64,000 nt of DNA from Flavobacterium limi (GCF_010645075.1 NZ_JAADZV010000001.1:310001-374000); one strand, 5' to 3'. Positions 43,715-53,551 are shown, counted from the stretch's first letter. The notes: a model not told the origin generated them from the letters alone. Translations and numbers: made by a program.

Positions 43715-45754
43715 TTAGTTGAACAATTTATAGAATCCCTTTTCATTAGTAGCATGAAAAGGGATTTTTTGTTTTAAACAAGTGGCTTTCCAGTATTTTT
43801 GAATGCTATATGAATTAGAAGCATCGGCAATAATTATCTTAGGGTGTAAACTTTTTAAAATACGATCCAGATTGATTTTTGGAGACTGAATTAAAAGTAA
43901 GATGTCAGGCTGGAACTTTTTTTGATAAATGCCGGTACTATCAATAATGAAAATCTTTTTGTTGTTAAAATATAAAGTGTTTTTAATTTTTTCCTGTTTT
44001 TTTAAGGTGCTAAAATTGCCAACCAGATAAGAATTTAAAATGTTGTTTTCTGATGTTTTCTTTAAAAAGTCATTGCTGCAATAAAAAGTTACATTTTCTC
44101 CATTTCTTCTAGAAATAATTGTTTTTTTCTTCATGTTGTAAACAACGATTTCCTGTTGGCTCTGTATACTCTTTTTAGTAAATAGAAAGGAAAGTTGTAA
44201 AATAATTATTGATACCAGTAATCCGGTTAATTTTAAATAGGTTGGTTTTTTTATCCAGATGATGGTAAATGTTATAAATAAGTAAAATCCAAATAAATAA
44301 TAATTATTAAAACTAATGTCCCTTATTACAAATGAATCAAATGAAGCTACAAAATGGATAATTTTATTTAAGAGATAAATGCTTTTTTCTAGGATTTGAA
44401 TTAGAAAGAGTGGTGCAATATTAAAAACAGCCAGGATCATTACAACTATTCCGACAATCATAATCAGGGATAGAATTGGAATAATAACAATATTGGTGAC
44501 AAAAAATAGTCCTGGGAATTGATGAAAATAATATAAGCAAAGTGGTAATGTTCCTATTTGTGCGGCAAATGAAACAGTTAAGACATTCCAGATATTTATA
44601 AGAATTATGTTTTTGGGATTCCATACACTTTTTAATATTGGCTGTAGCCAAAGAATAAAAAATAATGCCAGATAACTAAGCTGGAAACCTATATCAAATA
44701 AGAAATAAGGTTCAAAAAGTAATATTAAAAGTATTGAAACTAATAAGGTATGATAGGTGTTGCCATTTCGGCGTAAATGATTGCCAATAGCCAAAAATGA
44801 AAACATGACCACAGAACGTAAAACACAAGGGGATAAGCCTGAAATTACAGCGAATATAATTAGTGAAATTACAATGGCAATTAATTTTATAAAGGATCCT
44901 TTTCGTGTATTTCCAATAGGCTTTAATATAAAAGTAATAAAAAGCATTATAAAACCAACATGCAGTCCTGATACAGAAAGAATGTGTGTAGCACCAGAGT
45001 ATTGATAATCCTGAATAATATCAGGTGATATCTCCTGCCTTTGTCCTAATATAAGAGCCAAAGCAACATTCATTTCACTGGTATTAAAATGATTTTCCGT
45101 AAGATTCCGTACAATCCTTGAATGCAATTTTGCAGTATAATACCAAATGTCTTTTTTTATGACGTTGTGTAAGTTTATTTCTGATTTTGTGGAGTAAACC
45201 TGTGCATAAATTTGCTTATCTTTTAAGTATTTACTGTAATCAAACTGATTCGGATTTTTGGGCGAAGGATTATTTTGGAAGGTAGTTTTTAAGCGAATTA
45301 TATTTCCAATTATTAGCGGATTGGGCAAACTGTCTTTTTGAATGTTGATAATAATCCTTCCTGAATAATTGTGATTTTCAATTTTACGAACTAAAGCAAT
45401 ATACCTGTCGTGGTAATCATTGCCTTTTAATTTCTCTCTTAGGCAGAGTGTTATTGATTGCGGTTTTTCAAAGACCTCTTTGCAATTGGCGTAATTTGTT
45501 TTCTGTAAGGATTCTGTATGATATAATAGAGTTAAGCATCCAATCAAAAATGATAGGAGGTATGTATTTACAGTAAAGACTACGATATATTTATTCCGTT
45601 TTCCCGAAAAAAAGTAAGAAGCTGTAAACGAAAACAATGCTGTAAGTATTGTACAGTTTACAAGGAATAAATCTGGTTGCCAATAATAAGCTGTTAAAAT
45701 GCCTATAGTAAAACAAATAGTAATTTTAATCAAAGGGAAATCTAATACTTTCAT
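43715..45754 (-). CDS. comEC: ComEC/Rec2-family DNA-uptake channel protein
   Basis: 679 residues with about ten membrane helices. An N-terminal DUF4131-like part is followed by the competence domain (ALILGQRQEISPDI, GATHILSVSGLHVGFIMLF, SGLSPCVLRSVVMFSFLAIG). ComEC forms the inner-membrane channel for single-stranded DNA in natural transformation. The C-terminal 150 residues sit where the metallo-hydrolase domain is found, but the HxHxDH metal site is not visible. The 3' end carries a hairpin that can act as terminator for the convergent gene. Confidence 0.88.
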   Translation of the reverse strand: MKVLDFPLIKITICFTIGILTAYYWQPDLFLVNCTILTALFSFTASYFFSGKRNKYIVVFTVNTYLLSFLIGCLTLLYHTESLQKTNYANCKEVFEKPQSITLCLREKLKGNDYHDRYIALVRKIENHNYSGRIIINIQKDSLPNPLIIGNIIRLKTTFQNNPSPKNPNQFDYSKYLKDKQIYAQVYSTKSEINLHNVIKKDIWYYTAKLHSRIVRNLTENHFNTSEMNVALALILGQRQEISPDIIQDYQYSGATHILSVSGLHVGFIMLFITFILKPIGNTRKGSFIKLIAIVISLIIFAVISGLSPCVLRSVVMFSFLAIGNHLRRNGNTYHTLLVSILLILLFEPYFLFDIGFQLSYLALFFILWLQPILKSVWNPKNIILINIWNVLTVSFAAQIGTLPLCLYYFHQFPGLFFVTNIVIIPILSLIMIVGIVVMILAVFNIAPLFLIQILEKSIYLLNKIIHFVASFDSFVIRDISFNNYYLFGFYLFITFTIIWIKKPTYLKLTGLLVSIIILQLSFLFTKKSIQSQQEIVVYNMKKKTIISRRNGENVTFYCSNDFLKKTSENNILNSYLVGNFSTLKKQEKIKNTLYFNNKKIFIIDSTGIYQKKFQPDILLLIQSPKINLDRILKSLHPKIIIADASNSYSIQKYWKATCLKQKIPFHATNEKGFYKLFN
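43734..43770 (+). terminator. Terminator embedded in the 3' end of comEC
   Basis: Perfect 13-bp stem AATCCCTTTTCAT / ATGAAAAGGGATT with a 7-base loop, followed by a T-run on the forward strand. It lies fully inside the comEC coding sequence (codons for HATNEKGF) and 20 bases after the thioredoxin-like gene's stop. Confidence 0.8.
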
Positions 45755-45802
45755 TTTATAAAAGTATTAAAAAATGTAAGAAAATACCTTTTTATTTAAA
45801 AT

Positions 45803-46285
45803 TTATTCAACTATTCTATTAATTTGAGTAAATGAATTTTTATAGTATGGTTCTTTTGTTGAAGAAATAATGACTCCTTTAGACGTAGAAGAATGTACAA
45901 ATTTTATCTCTTCGTGATTGATTTCTGTTATAAGGCCTACATGATTGATCTGTTTGCTTTTGTTGGTTTTAAAGAAAATCAAATCACCTTTTTTCGCATC
46001 ATCAAATTTAATTATTTTTCCAATTTTCGATTGTTCGTAGGAACTTCTTGGTAATTTTATGTTTTCTTTCTCAAAAGTAGAGAATACTAGCCCTGAACAA
46101 TCAAAGCCTGCATTAGTGGTGCCGGCTGCTTTATAACGAATGCCAATATTATCGGTTGCAGTTTCAATCAAATTGTTTACAATGTGTTTTGTTTCGCGTT
46201 TGGATTCTTTATTTACAGAAGTTGGTCCTGTTTTACAGGACAAAAGCAAAATAGAAAACAATATTAGTAAGATTGCTTTTTTCAA
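45803..46285 (-). CDS. NlpC/P60 (C40) peptidase lipoprotein
   Basis: 160 residues; lipobox LLSC gives an acylated Cys17. The catalytic triad fits Cys63 (GFDCSGLV), His115 (INHVGLI) and His131 (FVHSS). Enzymes of this type cut peptide stems of peptidoglycan. It lies between lpxB and comEC on the same strand with gaps of 10 and 48 bases, so it is probably co-transcribed with lpxB. Confidence 0.9.
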   Translation of the reverse strand: MKKAILLILFSILLLSCKTGPTSVNKESKRETKHIVNNLIETATDNIGIRYKAAGTTNAGFDCSGLVFSTFEKENIKLPRSSYEQSKIGKIIKFDDAKKGDLIFFKTNKSKQINHVGLITEINHEEIKFVHSSTSKGVIISSTKEPYYKNSFTQINRIVE

Positions 46286-46295
46286 AACTAAAATT

Positions 46296-47414
46296 TTATT
46301 GTTTTTTTAAGTCTGATACAATAAGTTTGGCTGTTTTTTTACTGGCACCAATTCCTCCAAGCTTTTGTTCTAAAAGATCATATTTTTTTAATAATTCATG
46401 ACGATAATCCGGATCTAATATTTTTTGCAATTCGGCTTTAATTCTCTTGGTATTACAATCGTTTTGAATCAATTCAGTTACGACTTCTTCATCCATGATT
46501 AAATTAACCAGTGAAATGTATTTTAAAGTAATAATTCGTTTTGCAATTTGATAAGATGCCCAGCTTCCCTTATAGCAAACTACTTCCGGAACTTTAAAAA
46601 GCGCTGTTTCTAAGGTTGCAGTGCCTGAAGTAACTAATGCTGCTGTTGAAGATCTAAGGAGGTCATATGTTTTATTCGAAATGAATTTGATGTTTTTATT
46701 TGAAATAAATTGTTTGTAGAATTCAAAATCCTGACTAGGCGCACCGGCAATAACAAATTGATAATCTTTAAAATCGTCAACAACACTTAACATTACGCTC
46801 AGCATTTTGGTGATTTCCTGTTTGCGGCTGCCTGGTAAAACGGCAATAATCGGCTTTTCACTTAATTGATTATCTTTTCTAAAAACAGCTTCATCAAAAG
46901 CGGGCTGATTATGAATAGCATCAATTAAGGGATGCCCAACAAATTCTACTGGAAAATGATGTTTGTCTTCGTAAAAGCTTTTTTCGAAAGGTAAGATTAC
47001 GAACATTTTGTCTACATCATTTTTTATTGCTGCAATTCGGCTTTCTTTCCAGGCCCAAATTTGAGGTGAAATATAGTAATGTGTTTTATAGTTATGTGTT
47101 TTTGCCCATTTTGCGATTCGCATATTAAATCCCGGATAATCAATGAAAATGATCACGTCAGGCTGAAATTCTGAAATATCTTTTTTGCAGAATTTAATAT
47201 TATTTAATATCGTTTTTAAATTAAAAACCACTTCAACAAACCCCATGAAGGCTAATTCGCGATAGTGTTTTACTAAAGCCCCGTCTGCATTTTGCATTAA
47301 ATCGCCTCCCCAAAATCTAATTTCAGCTTCAGGATCTTCTTGGTATAAAGCTTTCATTAAGTTAGAACCGTGCAAATCGCCAGAAGCTTCTCCTGCAATA
47401 ATGTAGTATTTCAT
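46296..47414 (-). CDS. lpxB: Lipid-A-disaccharide synthase
   Basis: 372 residues from the ATG at 47412-47414, which starts the conserved KYYIIAGEASGDLHGSNL; the longer frame adds ten residues that no family member needs. This GT-B glycosyltransferase joins UDP-diacylglucosamine and lipid X to make the lipid A disaccharide at the inner membrane. Further motifs: FIDYPGFNMRIAKWAK, YYISPQIWAWKESR, VLPGSRKQEI and SGTATLETAL. It follows surE and a small membrane protein on the same strand. Confidence 0.96.
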   Translation of the reverse strand: MKYYIIAGEASGDLHGSNLMKALYQEDPEAEIRFWGGDLMQNADGALVKHYRELAFMGFVEVVFNLKTILNNIKFCKKDISEFQPDVIIFIDYPGFNMRIAKWAKTHNYKTHYYISPQIWAWKESRIAAIKNDVDKMFVILPFEKSFYEDKHHFPVEFVGHPLIDAIHNQPAFDEAVFRKDNQLSEKPIIAVLPGSRKQEITKMLSVMLSVVDDFKDYQFVIAGAPSQDFEFYKQFISNKNIKFISNKTYDLLRSSTAALVTSGTATLETALFKVPEVVCYKGSWASYQIAKRIITLKYISLVNLIMDEEVVTELIQNDCNTKRIKAELQKILDPDYRHELLKKYDLLEQKLGGIGASKKTAKLIVSDLKKQ

Positions 47415-47546
47415 ATGTAGATACTTATTGTTTTTTATTGGCATATTTAATTTGCAGATTTTTCCTGGTATTCTTGACCAGATTACAGCCTAGCTCATAT
47501 AATATGTCAATAATATTTTTAAAGGAATTGATACAAAGATAGTAAC

Positions 47547-47819
47547 TTAAATCAGCAAAGTTGAAATTGCCAAAACAATCACTGCTAAAATGACTCCGCC
47601 GGCCATAAATTCTTTGTCTTTTTTTAATAAGAATGCAAAAACCGCGAGATCTAAAGTTGTGCCTAGTGTGATGACTTTACCTAAATATCCATTTTCTTTA
47701 ATAGTTTGAATTCCTGATGAGATGTCGAACTGTGTAAAAAAGGTGATAAACAGATAACTCCCAAATAAGGAGGTGAAAATTCCGATAATAAAACCTATGA
47801 GTATGTCTTTTTTATTCAT
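47547..47819 (-). CDS. Small membrane protein between surE and lpxB
   Basis: 90 residues with three hydrophobic segments (ILIGFIIGIFTSLFGSYLF, VITLGTTLDLAVFAFLL, AGGVILAVIVLAISTLLI). No named family. Its start overlaps the end of surE by 8 bases, which means translational coupling. It probably works in the envelope pathway of its neighbours. Confidence 0.8.
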   Translation of the reverse strand: MNKKDILIGFIIGIFTSLFGSYLFITFFTQFDISSGIQTIKENGYLGKVITLGTTLDLAVFAFLLKKDKEFMAGGVILAVIVLAISTLLI

Positions 47820-48591
47820 TTAAATCCCATGTATTTAGTTGTTGAATTGCATGATGCGCAGTTAAGTCAAACTGAACCGGTACTACAGAAATATATCCAT
47901 TTTCTAATGCCCATTCATCTGTGTCATCTCCTTTATCCTGATTGACAAACTCGCCCGATAGCCAGTAATAGTCTTTTCCAAAAGGCGTTTGGCGTTTGTC
48001 AAATTTTTCTACCCACAGAGCTTTTGCCTGTCTGCAGATTTTAATTCCTTTGATTTCTTTTTCTTTAAGGTTCGGAATATTAACATTTAGAATAACACCC
48101 GGAGGTAATTTTTTTTCAAGAGTTTCCAAAACTATTTTTTTTATAAATGTTTTGGCGGGCTCAAAATCAGCGTTCCAGTTATAATCCAATAAAGAAAAAC
48201 CTATAGCCGGGATACCTTCAATTCCTGCTTCAACAGCGGCACTCATTGTTCCTGAATAAATTACATTTATAGAAGAATTTGAACCATGATTGATGCCGGA
48301 TACACATAAATCAGGTTTCATTTTCAAAATTTCATTTACAGCTAATTTTACACAATCTACTGGTGTCCCTGAACAGCTATATTCTGTAATCACATCTTTT
48401 TCTTTGGATATTTTGTCTAAGTATAAAGTATTGTTGATGGTTATGGCATGTCCTGTAGCGCTCTGTGGTTTGTCTGGGGCTACAACAATCACTTCTCCAA
48501 CGGTCTTTATGACCTCGATTAAATTTCTTATACCAGGCGCAGTAATGCCATCGTCATTCGTTACTAATATTAAAGGTTTTTTGCTTTTCAT
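47812..48591 (-). CDS. surE: 5'/3'-nucleotidase SurE
   Basis: 259 residues. The metal-site motif LVTNDDGITAPGIRNL is at the N-terminus, with Asp-Asp as ligands, followed by SGTPVDCVKLA, SGINHGSN and YSGTMSAAVEAGI. It dephosphorylates nucleoside monophosphates and is linked to stationary-phase survival. It leads the reverse-strand run surE, small membrane gene, lpxB, C40 peptidase. Confidence 0.95.
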   Translation of the reverse strand: MKSKKPLILVTNDDGITAPGIRNLIEVIKTVGEVIVVAPDKPQSATGHAITINNTLYLDKISKEKDVITEYSCSGTPVDCVKLAVNEILKMKPDLCVSGINHGSNSSINVIYSGTMSAAVEAGIEGIPAIGFSLLDYNWNADFEPAKTFIKKIVLETLEKKLPPGVILNVNIPNLKEKEIKGIKICRQAKALWVEKFDKRQTPFGKDYYWLSGEFVNQDKGDDTDEWALENGYISVVPVQFDLTAHHAIQQLNTWDLNE

Positions 48592-48788
48592 GGGAACAAT
48601 TAAGAAATATTAAGATTAACAAGACAAATGTAGGCACAGATTTTCGTAGAATCCCAACAAATAAATCAAAATTTGTCAACTAAATTATCGGGACTTTTTG
48701 TGATTCAAAGATTTTTATATCTTTAACAAAAAATTATAGAAGGGTTGGCTTTATTGGCTTGATTTTTACTATAACTTAGATAAAAAAA

Positions 48789-50978
48789 TTGATGAATGCT
48801 ATTATTAAATTTATGAAACGAAATTATAAAATCCTTATAGCCGTGTTATGCTTGTCTGTAGTGTTATTTGCTTTCAAGGTAAATGCAGATAAAACAGTAG
48901 ATCCGGATCCAAATAAAGATAAAATGCTTTTAGAGATATTGGCTTTTGTTATAGAAAAAGGACATTATAATCCACCTGTAGTGGATGATGAATTTTCAAA
49001 AGGAATTTTCAAGGATTATATAGAGGCGCTCGATCCTTCTAAAAGATTTTTCCTGCAATCTGATATTGATGAATTCAAACAATATGAATTAATGCTGGAT
49101 GATCAGTTCATTAATAAGGATCTGACGTTTTTTAATCTTACCTATACCCGATTGATGAAACGTATGGAAGAAAGTAAAAAAAGATATAAAATTATCCTTG
49201 CCCAACCATTCAATTATAATGTCGACGAAACGTTTAATGCAGATTATGAAAAAATTCCTTATGCAAAAAACACTGCCGAAATAAATGAAAGATGGAGAAT
49301 GCAAATCAAATTATCGACTCTTTCTTCTTTGGTGACAAAACAAAAATTAGAGGAAGATAAAAAGAAAACTGACCCTTCATACAAAGTGAAATCTTTTGAA
49401 GCATTAGAGAAAGAAACAAGAGAAAGCTCTTTGAAATCTTTGGATGAGTCTTTTGGAAATATAAAAGATTTAGACAAAGGTGATTGGTTTTCAGTGTATG
49501 TAAATTCAATTATGACGCGTTTTGATCCTCATACAAGTTACTTTGCACCTGAAGAAAAAGACCGTTTTGATGTAAATATTAGTGGAAAATTAGAAGGCAT
49601 AGGTGCACGTCTGACGAAGAAAAATGATTTTACTCAAATTGATGAATTGATCTCAGGAGGTCCTGCATGGAAAGGCAAGGAGCTTGAAGCAGGAGATTTA
49701 ATTCTTAAAGTTGGACAAGGAAAGGAAGAACCTGTAGATGTTGTAGGTATGCGTCTGGATGATGTTGTGAAAAAAATTAAAGGACATAAAGGAACTGAAG
49801 TAAGACTTACTGTAAAAAAAGTTGACGGAACAATTAAAGTTATTTCCATTATTAGAGATGTAGTTGAAATAGAAGAAACATATGCTAAGTCAAGTATTGT
49901 TGAAAAAAACGGATTGAAATATGGGGTGATTTATTTACCTAAATTTTATATCGATTTTGAAAACAAGGATGGCCGTGATGCAGGTAAGGATATTGCACAG
50001 GAAGTTGAGAGACTTAAACAAGAAAACATTAGCGGAATTGTACTTGATGTACGTGACGATGGCGGTGGTTCACTTTCGACTGTAGTTGATATTGCTGGAC
50101 TGTTTATTGAAGAAGGGCCAATTGTTCAGGTAAAATCAGCCGGAAAAAAGAAAGAAGTTTTATACGATAAAGATAAAAAAATTGAATGGGATGGTCCTTT
50201 GGTAATAATGGTAAACAGTTTCTCTGCGTCGGCATCTGAGATATTGGCAGCGGCAATTCAGGATTATAAGCGTGGAGTTATTATTGGCAGTAAACAGACA
50301 TATGGTAAAGGTACAGTTCAAACGGTTATCGATTTAAATCAGTTTGTTCGCAATAGTGAGTATGGAGATTTTGGGGCTTTAAAAGCAACTGCTCAAAAAT
50401 TCTATAGAATTAATGGTGGATCAACTCAGTTAGAAGGAGTAAAAAGTGATGTTGTAATGCCTGATCGTTACGCTTATTTAAAAATGGGCGAGCGTGATAT
50501 GGATAATGCAATGCCCTGGGACAAAATAGATCCTGCTAACTACAATGTATGGAATTCAAACGAAAATTTTAACCAGGCGATAGCTAATAGCAAACTTAGA
50601 ATTGCTCAAAATCCTCAGTTTAAATTAATAGAAGATAATGCTAAATGGATTGATGTGAAAAATAAAGAAAATACATATAGCCTCAATATCAAAAATTTCA
50701 AAGCAACGCAGGAGCAGGTAGAAAGCGAAGGTAAAAAATACAAGCCAATTGCTGATTATAAAAACAATCTTGTTTTTAAATCATTGCCTTATGAAAATCT
50801 TGAAATAGCTAAAGACGCTTCTTTAAAAGAAAAAAGAGAAGCATGGCATCAGGCATTAGCAAAAGATGTGTATGTTGAGGAGGCATTAAATGTATTAGAT
50901 GATTTACAGCCTAAAAACAACGGAAATAAACAAACTAATTCTTCTAAAATAAAAAAAGATAAAGTGGTTAAATCTTAA
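48789..50978 (+). CDS. Carboxy-terminal processing peptidase (Prc/S41A)
   Basis: 729 residues with one N-terminal membrane or signal segment (ILIAVLCLSVVLFAF). A helical N-terminal domain, a PDZ domain (about 250-345: GIGARLTKKNDFTQIDELI, LEAGDLILKVGQG) and the S41 protease domain follow. The Ser/Lys dyad lies in SFSASASEIL near residue 480 and YGKGTVQT near 505. The C-terminal DUF3340-like part makes it a Prc (Tsp) relative. It trims or degrades periplasmic proteins from the C-terminus. Two ATG starts are nearby; the first is kept. Confidence 0.93.
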   Translation: MMNAIIKFMKRNYKILIAVLCLSVVLFAFKVNADKTVDPDPNKDKMLLEILAFVIEKGHYNPPVVDDEFSKGIFKDYIEALDPSKRFFLQSDIDEFKQYELMLDDQFINKDLTFFNLTYTRLMKRMEESKKRYKIILAQPFNYNVDETFNADYEKIPYAKNTAEINERWRMQIKLSTLSSLVTKQKLEEDKKKTDPSYKVKSFEALEKETRESSLKSLDESFGNIKDLDKGDWFSVYVNSIMTRFDPHTSYFAPEEKDRFDVNISGKLEGIGARLTKKNDFTQIDELISGGPAWKGKELEAGDLILKVGQGKEEPVDVVGMRLDDVVKKIKGHKGTEVRLTVKKVDGTIKVISIIRDVVEIEETYAKSSIVEKNGLKYGVIYLPKFYIDFENKDGRDAGKDIAQEVERLKQENISGIVLDVRDDGGGSLSTVVDIAGLFIEEGPIVQVKSAGKKKEVLYDKDKKIEWDGPLVIMVNSFSASASEILAAAIQDYKRGVIIGSKQTYGKGTVQTVIDLNQFVRNSEYGDFGALKATAQKFYRINGGSTQLEGVKSDVVMPDRYAYLKMGERDMDNAMPWDKIDPANYNVWNSNENFNQAIANSKLRIAQNPQFKLIEDNAKWIDVKNKENTYSLNIKNFKATQEQVESEGKKYKPIADYKNNLVFKSLPYENLEIAKDASLKEKREAWHQALAKDVYVEEALNVLDDLQPKNNGNKQTNSSKIKKDKVVKS

Positions 50979-51005
50979 TTTAGAATTAATATTTTAGATA
51001 AAATT

Positions 51006-51043
51006 AAAGCTCCATATTTTAAAATTTATGGAGTTTTTTTTTT
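51006..51043 (+). terminator. Terminator after the Prc-type peptidase
   Basis: Stem CTCCATA / TATGGAG with an AT loop, followed by ten T. Confidence 0.8.
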
Positions 51044-51064
51044 GAAATAATACTTAGAAAAGAT

Positions 51065-51847
51065 ATGAAAAGAATATTCGTTTTATTTTTAATTACATTT
51101 TGTGCGATCTCTTGTAAAAAAGATGAAAATATAGGAAATGAAATACTAATGGCTCAAAATATATTTGTTGAGCAAAAACAAAATATTTCGCAACAAGGTT
51201 TTACTATTGATTATCTGCCGACTTCGACCACACGACAAATTGTAAAACATGACTATTATACATTGTCATACAATGAGAAATTTGAACAGGCAGAATGGGT
51301 GGCATATGAATTAAAAAAAGAGTATGTAAAAAATAACGATTTTAAAAGACCTTATTTTATTGAAGATCCAAAAGTAACTACCAGGTCAGCAGATTGGAGA
51401 AATTATAAAAAATCAGGATATGACAAAGGACATTTATGTCCGGCAGGAGATATGGAGTTTGATAAAAAAGCGTATAATGATACCTTTTATACTTCGAATA
51501 TATCGCCTCAAAATCATGATTTTAATAGCGGAATCTGGAATCGTTTAGAAAATAAGGTTCGTTATTGGGCCGGAAAGTATAATGCTATTTATGTAGTTAC
51601 GGGGGGGATTTTGAGAGATTCTGATAAAAAAATAGGAACAGAAAAAGTTTCTGTTCCTAAATATTTTTATAAAATTGTTTTGGCTAAATCAGGAAAAGAA
51701 CACAAAGCAATTGCTTTTTTGGTTCCAAATGAAAAAAGTCAAAAAGGAATTTATGAATATATAGTTCCTGTTGAAACGTTAGAAAAGATGACCGGAATTG
51801 ATTTTTTCCCTAATCTAAAAAACTTAAAAAGTAGTAAGGACTTTTAA
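51065..51847 (+). CDS. DNA/RNA non-specific endonuclease, lipoprotein
   Basis: 260 residues; lipobox AISC gives an acylated Cys17. The beta-beta-alpha metal nuclease (NUC1) motif is DKGHLCPAGDM with catalytic His123, followed by NISPQNHDFNSGIWNRLE, whose Asn binds the metal. Anchored in the envelope, it degrades incoming or extracellular nucleic acid. The last 24 bases overlap the convergent rpe gene. Confidence 0.93.
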   Translation: MKRIFVLFLITFCAISCKKDENIGNEILMAQNIFVEQKQNISQQGFTIDYLPTSTTRQIVKHDYYTLSYNEKFEQAEWVAYELKKEYVKNNDFKRPYFIEDPKVTTRSADWRNYKKSGYDKGHLCPAGDMEFDKKAYNDTFYTSNISPQNHDFNSGIWNRLENKVRYWAGKYNAIYVVTGGILRDSDKKIGTEKVSVPKYFYKIVLAKSGKEHKAIAFLVPNEKSQKGIYEYIVPVETLEKMTGIDFFPNLKNLKSSKDF

Positions 51848-52486
51848 GTCAGCTATAGTTGTTATTGGATTTTCTGCTTTAAAAACAAAACTTCCCGCAA
51901 CTAAGACATCTGCACCTGATTCTACTAATTGTTTTGCATTCTTATTGGTTACACCGCCATCAATTTCGATTAATGTCGAAGCATTCTTGCGTGTGATTAA
52001 ATCTTTTAGTTTTTTAACCTTATCGTAGGTGTTCTCAATAAATGATTGTCCACCAAAACCAGGGTTTACACTCATGATACAAACTAAGTCGATATCGTTT
52101 ATTACATCTTCTAATAAATCAATATTTGTGTGAGGGTTAATGGCAACTCCGGGTTTCAGTCCCTCAGCTTTAATAGCTTGTAAAGTCCTGTGAAGGTGTG
52201 TGCACGCTTCGTAATGTACAGTTAAATTATTAGCTCCTAAATCTGCAAAAGTTTTGATGTAACGGTCAGGATCAACAATCATTAAATGTACGTCAATAGT
52301 TTTTTTTGCATGTTTTGTGATTGCTTCTAAAACAGGCATTCCAAAAGAAATATTCGGAACAAAAACCCCGTCCATAATATCGATATGAAACCAGTCAGCC
52401 TGACTGTTATTAATCATTTCGATATCGCGCTGTAAATTAGCAAAATCAGCTGCAAGAACCGAAGGGGCAATAAGTGTATTTTTCAT
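51824..52486 (-). CDS. rpe: Ribulose-phosphate 3-epimerase
   Basis: 220 residues from the ATG at 52484-52486; a TTG ten codons upstream is rejected because it lies inside TACCTTTG (52514-52521), the likely -7 element. TIM-barrel motifs: IAPSVLAADFANL, HIDIMDGVFVPNI, VHLMIVDP, MSVNPGFGGQSFI and IEIDGGVTNKN. It interconverts ribulose-5-phosphate and xylulose-5-phosphate in the pentose-phosphate pathway. Its 3' end overlaps the nuclease gene by 24 bases on opposite strands. Confidence 0.96.
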   Translation of the reverse strand: MKNTLIAPSVLAADFANLQRDIEMINNSQADWFHIDIMDGVFVPNISFGMPVLEAITKHAKKTIDVHLMIVDPDRYIKTFADLGANNLTVHYEACTHLHRTLQAIKAEGLKPGVAINPHTNIDLLEDVINDIDLVCIMSVNPGFGGQSFIENTYDKVKKLKDLITRKNASTLIEIDGGVTNKNAKQLVESGADVLVAGSFVFKAENPITTIADLKVLTTF

Positions 52487-52530
52487 TGTGTGGTTTTGTT
52501 GTGTTATTTTTTGCAAAGGTAATTATAAAA

Positions 52531-52560
52531 AATAAAAAACTCCGGTAATCAGCCGGAGTT
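52531..52560 (-). terminator. Second terminator after rpoD
   Basis: Perfect 8-bp stem AACTCCGG / CCGGAGTT with a 7-base loop; T-run follows on the reverse strand. It lies just before the rpe promoter. Confidence 0.8.
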
Positions 52561-52624
52561 TCAATCATCAATCAAAAAACGAACAGTCAATCAAACTGTT
52601 GTTTGCTTTAAAATTTGAATATTA

Positions 52625-52665
52625 AAAATTCCAAATTCCAAAAGTAAAATTGGAATTTGGGTTTT
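52625..52665 (-). terminator. First terminator after rpoD
   Basis: Perfect 11-bp stem CCAAATTCCAA / TTGGAATTTGG with an 8-base loop, followed on the reverse strand by a T-rich stretch. Confidence 0.65.
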
Positions 52666-52687
52666 AAAATATTGAAATTTATATTGT

Positions 52688-53551
52688 TTATCCTAAATAA
52701 GTTTTAAGGATTTTACTTCTGGAAGTGTGTTTTAATCTACGGATTGCTTTTTCTTTAATTTGACGCACACGCTCACGGGTTAAGTCGAAAGTTTCACCAA
52801 TTTCCTCAAGAGTCATTGGGTGCTGATCACCAAGACCAAAATACAAACGAACAACATCTGCCTCTCTTGGCGTTAATGTTTCTAATGAACGCTCAATTTC
52901 AGTTCGCAATGATTCATGAATCAACTCTCTGTCCGGATTTGGAGATTCGCCAGAACGTAAAACGTCATAAAGGTTAGAATCTTCTCCCTCAACAAGAGGT
53001 GCATCCATTGACAAGTGACGACCAGAGTTTTTCATTGACTCTTTTACGTCATTTACAGTCATATCAAGTTCTTTTGCAATTTCCTCAGCAGAAGGCGGAC
53101 GCTCATTAGATTGCTCTAATAACGCATACATTTTGTTGATTTTATTTATAGAACCAATTTTGTTTAATGGTAAACGAACGATACGTGATTGTTCTGCCAA
53201 TGCTTGCAGAATCGATTGACGAATCCACCATACAGCATAAGAAATGAATTTGAAACCGCGGGTTTCATCAAAACGTTGAGCTGCTTTAATTAAACCTAAG
53301 TTTCCTTCATTAATTAAATCAGGAAGAGTTAATCCTTGATTTTGATATTGTTTAGCCACAGATACTACGAAACGTAGGTTGGCTTTTGTTAGTTTTTCTA
53401 ATGCTCTTTGATCACCAGCCTTTATTCTTTGTGCTAATTCTACCTCTTCATCAGCGGTAATTAGGTCAACTTTTCCAATTTCTTGTAGATATTTGTCTAA
53501 CGATGCAGTTTCACGATTGGTTACCTGCTTGGTGATTTTAAGTTGTCTCAT
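52688..53551 (-). CDS. rpoD: Primary RNA polymerase sigma factor (sigma A type)
   Basis: 287 residues, the normal size in Bacteroidota, where region 1.1 is missing. Region 1.2 ([18 protein letters not shown]), region 2 ([36 protein letters not shown]), region 3 ([14 protein letters not shown]) and region 4 ([20 protein letters not shown]) follow in order. It directs transcription from the TTG/TAnnTTTG promoters seen at several places in this window. It is monocistronic with two terminators behind it. Confidence 0.97.
   Translation of the reverse strand: MRQLKITKQVTNRETASLDKYLQEIGKVDLITADEEVELAQRIKAGDQRALEKLTKANLRFVVSVAKQYQNQGLTLPDLINEGNLGLIKAAQRFDETRGFKFISYAVWWIRQSILQALAEQSRIVRLPLNKIGSINKINKMYALLEQSNERPPSAEEIAKELDMTVNDVKESMKNSGRHLSMDAPLVEGEDSNLYDVLRSGESPNPDRELIHESLRTEIERSLETLTPREADVVRLYFGLGDQHPMTLEEIGETFDLTRERVRQIKEKAIRRLKHTSRSKILKTYLG

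Noticed and set aside
52688-53551. Short sigma factor as an alternative (sigma-70 group 2 or ECF) factor
   Set aside because: Regions 1.2 to 4 are complete and highly conserved; the short form without region 1.1 is the normal primary factor in this phylum.
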